From: an uncultured Alphaproteobacteria bacterium | GTDB taxonomy: Bacteria > Pseudomonadota > Alphaproteobacteria > Rhodobacterales > Rhodobacteraceae | NCBI GenBank assembly: GCA_902619165.1 | Contig: CACNDI010000003.1 | Span: 62,001-126,000 of the forward strand | DNA: 64,000 nt | Direction: 5' to 3' | Shown here: positions 21,612 to 30,942 of the stretch, piece by piece | Numbering within the stretch: the first letter of the stretch is position 1 | Layout of the letters: every line of letters begins with the position of its first letter | Notes under the pieces: generated by a model | The model's input: the letters and a program-made list of their open reading frames with translations, nothing else | What the model was told of the DNA's origin: nothing | The model's database searches: none | Translations under genes and position numbers: made by a program

Positions 21612-22841
21612 ATGAAAATTTTAACCATGAAATTTGGCGGAACTTCCGTCGCGGACATAGATAGAATAAAGGCTGTAAGAGATATTATTTCCGATGAAAT
21701 AGGAGATGGATGGAATGTAGTTGCTGTCGTGTCTGCAATGTCAAAAGAGACTAATAAACTAATTGATCTGGCAAAACAGATCGGAGTTGAAAACTTGGTT
21801 GATCCTGAGTATGACTCTTTAATATCTACTGGTGAGGATGTATCCTCGTCTCTATTGGCTATTGCCTTGAATAGTATAAAGATTTCTTCTAGAAGCTGGC
21901 GTGGGTGGCAGCTTCCAATTAGAACAGACAGCTTTCATTCGAACGCAAAAATTGAAGAAATCAAGACGAACCAAATTATTAGTAGTTTTAAGGAAGGGGT
22001 TAAAGTTGCAGTAGTTTCTGGGTTTCAGGGGATAGAGCAAGCAGGAAGAATAACGACTCTAGGGCGAGGTGGCTCTGATACATCAGCTGTGGCAATTGCC
22101 GCCGCAATAGATGCGGAAAGATGCGATATATATACGGACGTATCAGGTATTTATACAACAGACCCAAGAATCAAAAGAAATGCATCGAAACTAAGAAAAA
22201 TTTCATTTGAAGAAATGTTGGAAATGGCTTCGCTCGGAGCCAATGTACTGCAGACGCGGGCAGTGGAACTTGCAATGCGCCACAAAGTACCTATAAGAGT
22301 GCTAAATAGTTTTTTAAAAGAAGAGGGAACTCTCGTTTGTGATGAAGAGGAAATTATGGAGAAAAATATCGTATCTGGAATAGCTTTCCAAAAAAATGAG
22401 TCCCAATTAACGCTAACAAACATAGAAGACAAACCCGGAGTAGCAGCAAAGATTTTTGGACCGTTAGCAAGCTCCGGTGTAAATATTGACATGATAGTTC
22501 AGAGTAATACCGAAACAGGGTTAACTAACATTACTTTTTCTTGTCCTGAAGATGAGTTAGATATTGCAAAAAAAGCTATATCCAAAGCGAAGGAAAAAAA
22601 TGTTGTCTCTTATGAACGCTTAATAGAAAACAAGAATTTAGCTAAGGTTTCTATTATTGGAATAGGAATGAAAACACATGCGGGTGTAGCCCAGAAAATG
22701 TTTGAAACACTGTCAAATGAAAACATCAATATCAATGTTATTTCAACATCAGAAATAAAGCTGTCGGTTTTAATTGAAAGAAAGTATCTGGAACTAGCTG
22801 TAAGGAGTCTTCATGATGCCTTCGGACTACAAAATCTCTAG
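21612..22841 (+). CDS. lysC: Aspartate kinase
   Basis: The enzyme phosphorylates aspartate, the first step toward lysine, threonine and methionine. The 409-residue product starts MKILTMKFGGTSVAD with the KFGGTS ATP/aspartate motif. It contains GFQG and TTLGRGGSDTSAVA (residues about 137-160) and YTDVSGIYTTDPR, followed by two ACT domains (about residues 265-330 and 345-405). The ACT domains point to feedback control, probably by lysine plus threonine. The length is that of the monofunctional class. thrC lies 2.6 kb downstream on the opposite strand. Confidence 0.96.
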   Translation: MKILTMKFGGTSVADIDRIKAVRDIISDEIGDGWNVVAVVSAMSKETNKLIDLAKQIGVENLVDPEYDSLISTGEDVSSSLLAIALNSIKISSRSWRGWQLPIRTDSFHSNAKIEEIKTNQIISSFKEGVKVAVVSGFQGIEQAGRITTLGRGGSDTSAVAIAAAIDAERCDIYTDVSGIYTTDPRIKRNASKLRKISFEEMLEMASLGANVLQTRAVELAMRHKVPIRVLNSFLKEEGTLVCDEEEIMEKNIVSGIAFQKNESQLTLTNIEDKPGVAAKIFGPLASSGVNIDMIVQSNTETGLTNITFSCPEDELDIAKKAISKAKEKNVVSYERLIENKNLAKVSIIGIGMKTHAGVAQKMFETLSNENININVISTSEIKLSVLIERKYLELAVRSLHDAFGLQNL

Positions 22842-22858
22842 TTTGATATTCTGAAAAC

Positions 22859-23374
22859 CTAGTTTGCTTTAATCAATTTACCGACAGCTGCTTTGAGAAA
22901 CTCACCGTTTATATCTAGGCCTAATAGCCTTGAATTATCAAAGCCACTACCAATGGATATTCCACGAGTTGGATGTTTATTGAACCCGAATTTTGAGTAG
23001 TAGCTTAAATCTCCAACTAAGACAATCCAATTCCAGTTTTTGGAATATGCCTTTTCTATGCTATTTGAAACTAATTTTTCGCCTAAACCTTCACCTTGGT
23101 ATATTGGATGGACTGCAAGAGGGCCCAGAAGAAGACCTCTGCTACTATCACTATCTACCTGTATATTCCAAAACCTGATGGACCCAACAACTTTCTTCGA
23201 ATAATCTTTTATCACATAGGAAAGATTGTTAACTTTGTTAGCTGAATTCCTCAGCTGATATGAGCTAAGTAGTGTTCTTTTAGGCGTAAATACTAGATCC
23301 AATAACCTTTCGACCTCAATATGGTCATTCTTGGCCTCTGGTAATAATCTTAGATTATTATGACTGCTTTTCAT
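22859..23374 (-). CDS. GNAT-family N-acetyltransferase
   Basis: The 171-residue protein has GNAT architecture: an N-terminal strand-helix (DHIEVERLLDLVF), central strands, and the acetyl-CoA loop LLLGPLAVHPIYQGEGLGEKLV, which carries the Q/R-x-x-G-x-G/A pattern as YQGEGLG (near residue 95). A GDLSYYSKFGF segment follows, resembling YhbS-type acetyltransferases. The substrate cannot be read from sequence. It converges on lysC with a 17-base gap and lies 11 bases downstream of the FAD-dehydrogenase gene, probably in the same transcript. Confidence 0.88.
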   Translation of the reverse strand: MKSSHNNLRLLPEAKNDHIEVERLLDLVFTPKRTLLSSYQLRNSANKVNNLSYVIKDYSKKVVGSIRFWNIQVDSDSSRGLLLGPLAVHPIYQGEGLGEKLVSNSIEKAYSKNWNWIVLVGDLSYYSKFGFNKHPTRGISIGSGFDNSRLLGLDINGEFLKAAVGKLIKAN

Positions 23375-23385
23375 TAATCTTTAAT

Positions 23386-24816
23386 TTATATATCTTGATT
23401 ATCTTGCCTCAGAATTACTCCAGGATTTAGAATAGTGAGAGGATCGATGGCTTTCTTAATCTGACGCATTACATTAAATTTCCCAGGGTCACAATACTGT
23501 TCTAAGTCTTTAACCTTTAATCGACCAACTCCATGCTCTGCACTAAATGAGCCTCCCAAGCCTTTGCAATTATTATTTACAACCTTAGTCAATTTAGATT
23601 TAATCTTTGCATAATTAGATTTTTTTTCTTCCCGGGGAGGAAATATATTGAAGTGTAAGTTTCCATCTCCCATATGCCCAAAGCAATTTACTCTTAGAGA
23701 TTTATTTATTTCTTTTATCTCATAAAGGCTTTTATTTATAAAACTTTCCATATTTTCCAGTGGCAGAGCAATATCATGAGACGTAATTGCCCCAATTTTT
23801 CTATTAGCCTCAGGTATATCTTCTCTCATTTTCCACAACTTTCTTGCTTTAGTCTCTGTATCACCAAGAACTACATGCGAAATAATATTTTTATTACAAA
23901 GCTCGTCCAAAGCTTCATATACATCTTCCTCAACTGAACTATTGTTGTAACCAAATTCAATCAAGACATGCCAATCTGATTTACTTCTTTGGATGGTTGA
24001 TTGAACCATTTCCGTTTCTTCAAGAAATCGCAATCCTACATCACTAATTAACTCAAACGCCTGCAAATATTGCCCAAACCTTTTGGATAATTCTAAGTAA
24101 CTTTTTAAGGCTGCATCAAAATTGTTCACTCCAAAAAATGCCACAACTTTATTTTGAGGAGTAGGATAAAGCCTTAAAACGGCTCTTGTGATTACACCCA
24201 AAGATCCTTCAGAACCAATAAACAGGTTTTTTAAGTCATATCCTGTGTTATCCTTTTTGAGTGTCTTTATATCATTAATGATAGAGCCGTCAGCCAATAC
24301 GACCTCAAGTCCTAAACAAAGATCTCTTGCGTTTCCATATTTTAATACCCCAATTCCGCCTGCATTTGTTGCCAAGTTTCCACCTATACAACACGTCCCC
24401 TTTGATGCCATTGATAAAGGATATAAAAAATTTTTTTTGTCTACAAATTCATGGATCGTTTCCAAAATTACACCAGCTTCAACCTCTATAGATTGATTGA
24501 TAGAAGAAAAGTTTTTAATCTTATTCATCCTTTCCAAAGATAAAATTACGCTATATTTATCTGGGGCGATTTGTCCTCCTACCAGTCCAGTGCCACCACT
24601 CCAGGGCACAACTCCAATTTTATATTGTGTAGCAAGTTTCAAACACTCAGAAACCTCTTTAGTCGATCTAGGCTTAATCACATAACGAGATTGATTTTTA
24701 TATAAACCCCGAGGTTCTGATAGATAGGAGGAAGAAATATCAGTAATACTATTATTTGAAAGTGTGTTTCTAATATTTCTTATGAACTCAAAGTAATCTT
24801 CTTCTTTCTCTATTAT
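23386..24816 (-). CDS. GlcD-type FAD-binding dehydrogenase, apparent ATA start
   Basis: This is a flavin dehydrogenase of the D-lactate/D-2-hydroxyglutarate/glycolate oxidase GlcD family. It has an FAD_binding_4 domain with PWSGGTGLVGGQ and GGNLATNAGGIGVLKYG and a FAD-oxidase C domain with FGHMGDGNLHFN, SFSAEHGVG and LNPGVIL. The best guess is D-2-hydroxyglutarate or D-lactate dehydrogenase; the acceptor is unknown. The ORF track begins at a GTG at 24681, inside the FAD domain. The open frame continues upstream through the family-typical SEPRGLYKNQSRYV to ATA codons at 24816/24813, with AAGGAG seven bases before the first ATA. No ATG, GTG or TTG exists between. The start therefore appears to be AUA, giving 476 residues, the usual length. 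It begins just after the stop of the RimJ-like gene. Confidence 0.85.
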   Translation of the reverse strand: MIEKEEDYFEFIRNIRNTLSNNSITDISSSYLSEPRGLYKNQSRYVIKPRSTKEVSECLKLATQYKIGVVPWSGGTGLVGGQIAPDKYSVILSLERMNKIKNFSSINQSIEVEAGVILETIHEFVDKKNFLYPLSMASKGTCCIGGNLATNAGGIGVLKYGNARDLCLGLEVVLADGSIINDIKTLKKDNTGYDLKNLFIGSEGSLGVITRAVLRLYPTPQNKVVAFFGVNNFDAALKSYLELSKRFGQYLQAFELISDVGLRFLEETEMVQSTIQRSKSDWHVLIEFGYNNSSVEEDVYEALDELCNKNIISHVVLGDTETKARKLWKMREDIPEANRKIGAITSHDIALPLENMESFINKSLYEIKEINKSLRVNCFGHMGDGNLHFNIFPPREEKKSNYAKIKSKLTKVVNNNCKGLGGSFSAEHGVGRLKVKDLEQYCDPGKFNVMRQIKKAIDPLTILNPGVILRQDNQDI

Positions 24817-24817
24817 T

Positions 24818-25399
24818 TTAGCTCTCCTTCACTCGCCCTCTTCTATCATTTCTTAACAAGCCATATAAAACGTGATTTCTCCAACGACCATTTATTTGCA
24901 AATAGCTTTGCCCCACTCCTTCATATTTAAAACCAACTCTTTCCAAAAGCCCTCGAGAAGATTTATTTTCTGGGAGGGTAGCTGCCTCCAATCTTGAAAT
25001 ATTTAATTTGTTAAAAGAAAAGTCGATAATAGTCAAAACCGCTTCTCTCATAAAACCCTTACCTGTGTGCTCCTTACCTAGCCAATAACCCAAAGTTCCC
25101 GCATTAGAGGGCCCCTTCCTAATGTTTTCAATAGTGATTGACCCTAACAGATTTTGAAATTTATCGAAAATGAAAAATTGGAATGCTTGGCCTGCTTTAG
25201 AACTTTTCTTTGCCCACCTAACTCTACTATTAAATGCATTACGCTTAAAAAAATCATTGTCTCTTTTCGGCTCCCATAACTCTAAAAATGCTCTGCTATT
25301 CTCTCTTAGATTACGCCACTGGTCAAAATCACTATATTGAGGCCCTCTTAGTTCTAACTTTGTTGATTTCAATATAATTTCGGGTTTACCAAAAATCAT
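24818..25399 (-). CDS. RimJ/RimL-type GNAT acetyltransferase
   Basis: The 193-residue protein resembles the ribosomal-protein-alanine acetyltransferase RimJ. It starts with a strand-forming KLELRGPQYSDFDQW and WRNLRENSRAFLELWEP. The acetyl-CoA-binding segment GTLGYWLGKEHTGKGFMREAV has the R/Q-x-x-G-x-G position read as HTGKGFM (near residue 125), followed by ISRLEAATLPENKSSRGLLERVGF, a hallmark of this subfamily. A substrate other than S5 cannot be excluded. It lies 25 bases after thrC. In Rhodobacterales as I recall, an M16 peptidase gene separates thrC from this acetyltransferase; here it is absent. Its stop codon abuts the ATA start of the FAD-dehydrogenase. Confidence 0.87.
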   Translation of the reverse strand: MIFGKPEIILKSTKLELRGPQYSDFDQWRNLRENSRAFLELWEPKRDNDFFKRNAFNSRVRWAKKSSKAGQAFQFFIFDKFQNLLGSITIENIRKGPSNAGTLGYWLGKEHTGKGFMREAVLTIIDFSFNKLNISRLEAATLPENKSSRGLLERVGFKYEGVGQSYLQINGRWRNHVLYGLLRNDRRGRVKES

Positions 25400-25424
25400 T
25401 CCTAAGATCTAACTTCCTTAACGC

Positions 25425-26825
25425 TCAATTCTCTTCAAAAAAACTTTTTCTAATTTCTTCTGCCACTTTGTGTTTATTTGGAGGTATCACTCTTACACTC
25501 TCTTGCTTTTCCATTATGGCTTCGAGCGAGGGGGGAATTGGTATACTCACGCCTAATGCTCTCTCTACAGTTTCTTTAAATTTCGCTGGATGCGCAGTTC
25601 CAAGTGAAACAACTGTTTCTCCTGTCTCGATGAAATCTTTCGCTACTCGCACGCCAATAGCACTATGCGGACACAAAACTATTTCTCGCTCATTATAAAA
25701 GTGATTTATTGTTGCAATCGTGTCGGGATCTGTCACAGCTCCACTATCAAAGTCTTTTGATATCCTTGTTAATATTTTTTTTTCAAGATTAAAATGACCT
25801 TTATTAGATAGATTATTCATTAGCCTTCTAACCTCTTTGGTGTCATTATTCAAAAGATCAAATAGTAGCCTTTCAAAATTAGAAGCAACTTGTATATCCA
25901 TAGAAGGGGATAATGTTTTGCTCACACTATCACTTTTATAAACGCCAGTCTTAAAAACTCGATCCAAGATATCATTTTTATTTGTTGCTATAATAATCTT
26001 ATTTATTGGTAAACCCATCCTTTTTGAAATATACCCAGCATAAGCATCTCCAAAATTACCGGTAGGAACACTAAAGCTTAAATTTCCTGCAGAAAGGTCT
26101 TTCAACTGATAAAAAGCAGAGAAATAGTAGATAATTTGAACCAGGATCCGAGCCCAATTGATTGAGTTTACACCAGATAGATTAAAATCGCTTACAAGCG
26201 CTTTATCCGCAAATAATTCCTTCACTATCAATTGACAATCGTCGAAAGTTCCTTGCACAGCAAATACTTTTACATTCTTAGCATTTGAAGTAGTCATTTG
26301 CTTTCTTTGTATTTGTGAAATTCTTTCATGAGGATAAAGTACGTATAGATTAACGTTTGATATACCCTTGAACGCTTCAACAGCCGCCGACCCCGTATCG
26401 CCTGAAGTTGCTGTTATAATATTAATATTTAATTCTCTCTTCTGCAGGGTCTTTGCAAACATTCTTGCTATTACCTGCATAGCAAAATCTTTAAATGCTA
26501 ATGTAGGTCCATGGAATAACTCAAGAAAAAAATGATTGTCTTCTAATTTAATCAAGGGGCTTTTAAGCTCATTATGAAACCCAGAGTAAGACTCAATCAC
26601 AATCTCAGAAAGCTCTGCCATACTAAAACAATCGCCAGAAAATAATGATATTATCTCTAAAGCAAGCTCCTCATAACTAAGATGTCTCCATTGATTTATA
26701 ATTTCCTGATTTAACTGTGGAATGAACTTTGGGACAAATAGGCCACCATCCCCAGCTAATCCCGCATGCAAGACTTCACTAAAGTTTTTGGAATTATCTT
26801 GTCCCCTGGTCGAATGGTACAGCAT
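25425..26825 (-). CDS. thrC: Threonine synthase
   Basis: This PLP lyase converts O-phosphohomoserine to threonine. The 466-residue product begins MLYHSTRGQDNSKNFSEVL and contains LFHGPTLAFKDFAMQ with the PLP-binding Lys near residue 112. It also has the PLP phosphate site SGDTGSAA, and SVPTGNFGDAYAGY near residue 255. This is the longer type found in proteobacteria and yeast. The start overlaps the SURF1 stop in a TAATG, so translation is coupled to the cytochrome oxidase cluster, an order I recall from Rhodobacterales. Linkage to oxidase biogenesis is probably positional rather than functional. Confidence 0.96.
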   Translation of the reverse strand: MLYHSTRGQDNSKNFSEVLHAGLAGDGGLFVPKFIPQLNQEIINQWRHLSYEELALEIISLFSGDCFSMAELSEIVIESYSGFHNELKSPLIKLEDNHFFLELFHGPTLAFKDFAMQVIARMFAKTLQKRELNINIITATSGDTGSAAVEAFKGISNVNLYVLYPHERISQIQRKQMTTSNAKNVKVFAVQGTFDDCQLIVKELFADKALVSDFNLSGVNSINWARILVQIIYYFSAFYQLKDLSAGNLSFSVPTGNFGDAYAGYISKRMGLPINKIIIATNKNDILDRVFKTGVYKSDSVSKTLSPSMDIQVASNFERLLFDLLNNDTKEVRRLMNNLSNKGHFNLEKKILTRISKDFDSGAVTDPDTIATINHFYNEREIVLCPHSAIGVRVAKDFIETGETVVSLGTAHPAKFKETVERALGVSIPIPPSLEAIMEKQESVRVIPPNKHKVAEEIRKSFFEEN

Positions 26826-27505
26826 TACTCAATTTTCTTTTTTTTAATCATTTTATATACGAAGTACGCACTCATACCAAACCATAAAATAGACATCATA
26901 AACCAGGTAATTGCATATTGAAGGTGATTGTTTGGTATATCTCTAGTCGGATCTTGCATCTTTAAACTTGGGTCGAGTCTATTTTCTGTCGCAACCACCA
27001 ATATTTGTTGAGTCCCAAGAAAGTTCGCCATTTTTTCTAAATCTCGAGAAAACCATATATTACGCTTAAGGTTTGGATCCGGAGTGAAATAATCTGTCTC
27101 GTTTGGCCAAAATAGATACCCTATTACTGAATTCTGTTGTCCAAGAGTTTCTAAACGGTCCGTATCTTGTTCCTTTATAACTCCTCTATCTATTAGAATT
27201 TTACTTCCATCTTGTAATTTCAAGGGGGAAATGACTCTAAAACCTGCTCCAGATCCTTTTATTGGAGTAAGAATAAAAATTGCTCTTGGCTCTAAAATGC
27301 CTTCAACTTCTACCATTTTATAGTTATGTTCTGATTTTTTTCCCTCTATTGGTAATATTGAAGGTTTACTACTCAAATTATAACTAATATTTTCTAGTAG
27401 CGCTTCCTTCCAAGCTAGTCGTTTCAATTGCCAAAAGCCCAAGTACAACAAAAGCATTAGCCCAGGTACAGCTATAAAAACAACAAAAAGCCACTTTCTA
27501 TTCAT
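26825..27505 (-). CDS. SURF1 family cytochrome oxidase assembly protein
   Basis: SURF1 proteins help insert heme a into subunit I of aa3-type oxidase. The 226-residue protein has an N-terminal membrane helix (LFVVFIAVPGLMLLLYLGFWQLKRLAWK). A periplasmic domain follows with AIFILTPIKGSGAGFRVISPL and the conserved ILIDRGVI (near residue 107). A C-terminal helix (YAITWFMMSILWFGMSAYFVYKM) completes the two-helix topology typical of the family. It follows ctaE by 23 bases and shares a TAATG with thrC. Confidence 0.94.
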   Translation of the reverse strand: MNRKWLFVVFIAVPGLMLLLYLGFWQLKRLAWKEALLENISYNLSSKPSILPIEGKKSEHNYKMVEVEGILEPRAIFILTPIKGSGAGFRVISPLKLQDGSKILIDRGVIKEQDTDRLETLGQQNSVIGYLFWPNETDYFTPDPNLKRNIWFSRDLEKMANFLGTQQILVVATENRLDPSLKMQDPTRDIPNNHLQYAITWFMMSILWFGMSAYFVYKMIKKKKIE

Positions 27506-27528
27506 CTAAAAGCAAATTTTGAGGCCGC

Positions 27529-28317
27529 TTAAGCGCCCCAAATGTAAATTGCAGCAAATAGGAATAACCAAACAACGTCAACGAAATGCCAGTACCAGGC
27601 TGCAGCTTCAAAACCGATATGCTTTTCAGGCGAGAAATGGCCCTTTTTTGCTCTTATCAAACAAACAAGCAGGAAAATAGTCCCAATAAGAACATGAAAC
27701 CCATGAAATCCAGTGGCCATGAAGAAGCTAGCCCCATAGATGTTCCCTGAAAAGGAGAAAGAAGCATGCGTATATTCATATATTTGAAATACCGTGAAAA
27801 GAGCACCTAGCCCAATTGCCAGAATCAAGCCATTTTCCAAACCTTTCCTATCATTCTCATGCGCAATTGCGTGGTGGGCCCAAGTTGCTGCAGCACCTGA
27901 GCAAAGTAGAATTAAGGTGTTTATTAAAGGAAGATGCCAAGGATCAAACGTCTCAATTCCTGTCGGCGGCCAAACACCACCCACGGCCTCCATGGGGTAA
28001 AGGGCATGTTTAAAAAAAGTCCAGAACCAAGCGAGAAAGAACATAACTTCGGATGTAATAAACATGATCACACCATATCTCAAACCTATCTGAACAACTG
28101 GTGTATGGTCACCGTCCTTACTTTCAAAAACTACATCTGACCACCAGGCGAACATACAGTATAAAACCACTAGAAGACCCAATGCTGCGATAAAAACACT
28201 ACCTCCATGCATGAACAGCACGCTTCCAAAGAGAAGTATAAAAGCCCCAAGAGCGCTTAAAAACGGCCACAAACTCGGATTGAGAATATGGTAATCGTGA
28301 TTTTTTTCATGTGCCAT
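27529..28317 (-). CDS. ctaE: Cytochrome c oxidase subunit III
   Basis: Subunit III supports the stability of subunit I and proton uptake in aa3 oxidase. The 262-residue, seven-helix protein begins [19 protein letters not shown]. It contains [19 protein letters not shown] with the conserved buried Glu, the GVWPP(T)GIE loop, and the C-terminal [13 protein letters not shown] and [14 protein letters not shown]. All are hallmarks of canonical CoxC. It follows ctaG by 23 bases in the ctaC-ctaB-ctaG-ctaE cluster. Subunit I is not in this window. Confidence 0.97.
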   Translation of the reverse strand: MAHEKNHDYHILNPSLWPFLSALGAFILLFGSVLFMHGGSVFIAALGLLVVLYCMFAWWSDVVFESKDGDHTPVVQIGLRYGVIMFITSEVMFFLAWFWTFFKHALYPMEAVGGVWPPTGIETFDPWHLPLINTLILLCSGAAATWAHHAIAHENDRKGLENGLILAIGLGALFTVFQIYEYTHASFSFSGNIYGASFFMATGFHGFHVLIGTIFLLVCLIRAKKGHFSPEKHIGFEAAAWYWHFVDVVWLFLFAAIYIWGA

Positions 28318-28340
28318 TTTTTCCTCTCACACTTAAAATT

Positions 28341-28889
28341 TTATGATTTGGTCTCTTCTTCTAGTTTATAAAAAGTATATGACAATGTCAGCGATTTTAT
28401 ATTCCTAGTTTCAATATTCTCATCAATTTCTGGATCAATGTAGAATGTTACTGGCATCTTTACTCGCTCTCCTGGCTGCAAAGTTTGCTCGACAAAACAA
28501 AAGCAGTCGATTTTACTGAAATAGTTTCCCGCAGAGAACGGAAAAACGTTGAAGCTAGCTTGACCAGAGATAGTGTCACTAGTTGGATTGTGTGCTTCAT
28601 AAAAAACTAGTGCTGTTTCTCCAATTTTGACCTCCACCTCATTTTGCATTGGTATGAAGTTCCACCTCATATCTTTGGCCTTTGAAGCATCAAATCGAAC
28701 TTTAATTGTTTTATTTAAGATAGGGCCATCGAACGATTCCGAATAAGTTTCGGGTGTACCGCCATAGCCTGTAACCTTGCAAAACCAATCATAAAAAGGT
28801 ACCGCTGCGAACGATGCGGAGAGCATTATGCATACAAGTCCTATCAAGTATATTGGTGTACGTTTTGGTCTTTCAGAATTATTTATCAT
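28341..28889 (-). CDS. ctaG: Cytochrome c oxidase assembly protein CtaG (Cox11 type)
   Basis: CtaG delivers copper to the CuB site of subunit I. The 182-residue product has an N-terminal membrane helix (residues about 13-32) that serves as anchor. The periplasmic immunoglobulin-like domain includes the copper-binding CFCF within KIDCFCFVEQTLQPGE and a closing FYIDPEI segment. The Cys-x-Cys is intact, so it should be functional. It overlaps the 3' end of the small coxF-like ORF by 11 bases and precedes ctaE. Confidence 0.95.
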   Translation of the reverse strand: MINNSERPKRTPIYLIGLVCIMLSASFAAVPFYDWFCKVTGYGGTPETYSESFDGPILNKTIKVRFDASKAKDMRWNFIPMQNEVEVKIGETALVFYEAHNPTSDTISGQASFNVFPFSAGNYFSKIDCFCFVEQTLQPGERVKMPVTFYIDPEIDENIETRNIKSLTLSYTFYKLEEETKS

Positions 28890-29064
28890 CTTTTTCTAAC
28901 ATATTTTGTCTAATGATATGGTCGTACCCCTGCATTAGCGAACCTTGCTTTAGTTTAACTATGGTTATAGAGAAGATAAGAGCCACAACTGCAAATAGTA
29001 GTATTCCTATTTTAGTGTTGCCGGTGGACTTATTTAACTCTGATTGTTTCAACTCTCTTCTCAC
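28879..29064 (-). CDS. Small membrane protein of the cox cluster (CoxF-like)
   Basis: A 61-residue ORF lies between ctaB and ctaG. The track starts it at 29124, inside ctaB; a GTG at 29064, just after the ctaB stop, gives MRRELKQSELNK and is preferred. A single hydrophobic helix (about residues 18-38, ending in VKLKQG) follows a short charged N-terminus. Rhodobacterales and Paracoccus have a tiny single-helix ORF at exactly this place, often called CoxF or assembly-related, with a similar helix followed by a Lys-rich turn. Function is not established. The overlap with ctaG and the conserved position argue that it is real. Confidence 0.72.
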   Translation of the reverse strand: MRRELKQSELNKSTGNTKIGILLFAVVALIFSITIVKLKQGSLMQGYDHIIRQNMLEKDDK

Positions 29065-29074
29065 ACCAAATCTT

Positions 29075-30016
29075 TTACAATAGAACCGGCCAAGCTGACG
29101 ACACACCATACTCCAAAGTTTCAAAAGCTCTATTTATCACCAAAAAACCAAAAAATAAAAACAGATATAGAATCGTAAACTTAAAAAATCGTCTTTCTCG
29201 CTCATATCCATTATTTTCGTTAAACCTAACAAGATTTACAGCAGAAAGCAGCAACAAGGCGTTTAAAACGTTACTTAACAAAAAAAACACGGGGCCACCA
29301 ATCTCTGAGAAAGAAATGACTTGCGAGGAAATTATTAAAGTAACCGTATAATGAAGTATTGATCTTCTAGTCTTTTCCACCCCATATAAAACTGGAAACA
29401 TAGGAATACTAGCTTTAGCGTAGTCATCTTTAGTAATTATTGCTAGTGACCAAAAGTGCGGGGGTGTCCAGAAAAATATAAACAAAAACAATAAAAGGGG
29501 TTCGGTAGAGACTGTTCCTGTAGTTGCAACCCATCCTATCAAAGGGGGCATCGCTCCAGCAGCTCCTCCAATCACAATGTTTTGAGGCGTAGCTTTTTTT
29601 AAAAACATCGAGTAAATTACAAGATAGAAAAATATTGTTGATGCTAAAAGAAAAGCAGCTAACCAATTGGACACTAATCCTAAAAACATAACAGAAAATA
29701 TTGAAAGAGTTAATCCAAAGACGAATGCGTCATCTGAACTTATTTTTTCATTAGGAAGAGGTCGGCTACTTGTTCGATCCATCATATTGTCAAGCTCTCT
29801 ATCCCACCACATGTTTAACACCCCAGCCGCACCAGCACCTATAGAAATGCAAATCAGCACAATGAGAGATAGAAACAGGTTATTTTGAATAGGAGCAATA
29901 ATTATGCCTACCGCAGCTGTAAACACAGCAAGCCACATTACTCTAGGCTTTAAAAGCACATAGAGATCTTTAAAGGATCCTGTTCCTTTTGAATCTATGC
30001 TTTCAAACGTGCTCAA
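29075..30016 (-). CDS. ctaB: Protoheme IX farnesyltransferase (heme O synthase)
   Basis: The enzyme adds a farnesyl chain to heme b to make heme o, precursor of heme a. The 313-residue UbiA-family prenyltransferase has about nine membrane helices. The first Asp-rich motif reads NMWWDRELDNMMDRTSSRPLP (around residue 80), the second segment is KDDYAKASIPMFPVLYG, and the YSMFLKKATPQNIVIGGAAGA loop is conserved. It lies 32 bases after ctaC. Together with ctaG and SURF1 it equips an aa3-type oxidase; heme A synthase (ctaA) is not in this window. Confidence 0.96.
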   Translation of the reverse strand: MSTFESIDSKGTGSFKDLYVLLKPRVMWLAVFTAAVGIIIAPIQNNLFLSLIVLICISIGAGAAGVLNMWWDRELDNMMDRTSSRPLPNEKISSDDAFVFGLTLSIFSVMFLGLVSNWLAAFLLASTIFFYLVIYSMFLKKATPQNIVIGGAAGAMPPLIGWVATTGTVSTEPLLLFLFIFFWTPPHFWSLAIITKDDYAKASIPMFPVLYGVEKTRRSILHYTVTLIISSQVISFSEIGGPVFFLLSNVLNALLLLSAVNLVRFNENNGYERERRFFKFTILYLFLFFGFLVINRAFETLEYGVSSAWPVLL

Positions 30017-30048
30017 CTCAATGACCTATCTTAATCGAAACTTGACAA

Positions 30049-30942
30049 TTAATTCTTCTCTGCCAACGCAATAGATTTTAGCCTATCACCGTTTATACTA
30101 GCAAACTTCTCTGAAGCTCTCTTGAGCCAATCTTCATATTCTTCCTCGCTAACAACCTTAACCACTATTGGCATGTAGGAATGGTTTAATCCGCATAACT
30201 CGGAGCATTGACCAAAATATACTCCTTCCTTTTCAGGCTTAAACCAAAGTTCAGCTAATCGCCCTGGAACTCCATCTTGGTGAACACCAAACGACATGAC
30301 TTTCCATGCGTGAATAACATCCGACGCTGTTACTTGCACTGTTATGTTTTTATTAACAGGTACGACTACTGGGTTGTCGGTCGCCAAAAGATATTCATCT
30401 TGAGAGTACCCAAACTCAGCAAGTTCCTCTTTCTCAAGCATCACCGAGTCAAATGAAAAATTGTGCTGAGGGTAATCGTAAGACCAATACCACTGAGCCC
30501 CAGTTGCTTTTATTACAACATCACTCTCTGGAATTCGAAGTTGTTTGAGCAAAATAGGTAATGAAATAACTCCAATACCAATCAATATAAATACTGGAAT
30601 TACGGTCCACAATATTTCGATGGGAGTATTGTGGGTGGTAGAAGATGGTGTCGGGTTAGCCTTTCGATTGTATCGGATAAAAACCCAAACAAGAAGAGCA
30701 CTCACAAATATCGATATTAAAGTAATAATGACCAAAAGAACATTGTCTAGCCACTGTATGTCTCTAGCCAACTCTGTAACCGGAGGTTGGAAATTTATTC
30801 CGTTTGGAATTGGTTTTCCTATAACAGGTAAATTTTTATCTAAACCGTCATTAGCTAATAGTGTGGAAGCAGACGCTGTAAAAAAAACTGTGCCTAAAGC
30901 CGCCATAAACAAGTTAGAAAGACATCGCAGAAAACTATTCAT
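30049..30942 (-). CDS. ctaC: Cytochrome c oxidase subunit II
   Basis: Subunit II accepts electrons from cytochrome c at the CuA centre. The 297-residue precursor has a signal peptide (residues 1 to about 30), two membrane helices (about residues 66-88 and 108-130) and a cupredoxin domain. The aromatic electron-entry motif QWYWSYDYP and the CuA motif [14 protein letters not shown] (near residue 240) are complete. It is first in the ctaC-ctaB-coxF-ctaG-ctaE-SURF1-thrC series, with AGGGGG before the ATG. The 247-base AT-rich gap to topA holds the divergent promoters. ctaD is expected elsewhere, as in Paracoccus and Rhodobacter. Confidence 0.97.
   Translation of the reverse strand: MNSFLRCLSNLFMAALGTVFFTASASTLLANDGLDKNLPVIGKPIPNGINFQPPVTELARDIQWLDNVLLVIITLISIFVSALLVWVFIRYNRKANPTPSSTTHNTPIEILWTVIPVFILIGIGVISLPILLKQLRIPESDVVIKATGAQWYWSYDYPQHNFSFDSVMLEKEELAEFGYSQDEYLLATDNPVVVPVNKNITVQVTASDVIHAWKVMSFGVHQDGVPGRLAELWFKPEKEGVYFGQCSELCGLNHSYMPIVVKVVSEEEYEDWLKRASEKFASINGDRLKSIALAEKN

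Noticed and set aside
29065-29124. First 20 codons of the 81-residue ORF between ctaB and ctaG
   Set aside because: They overlap the ctaB coding end and lack a ribosome site; GTG 29064 after the ctaB stop is more plausible.
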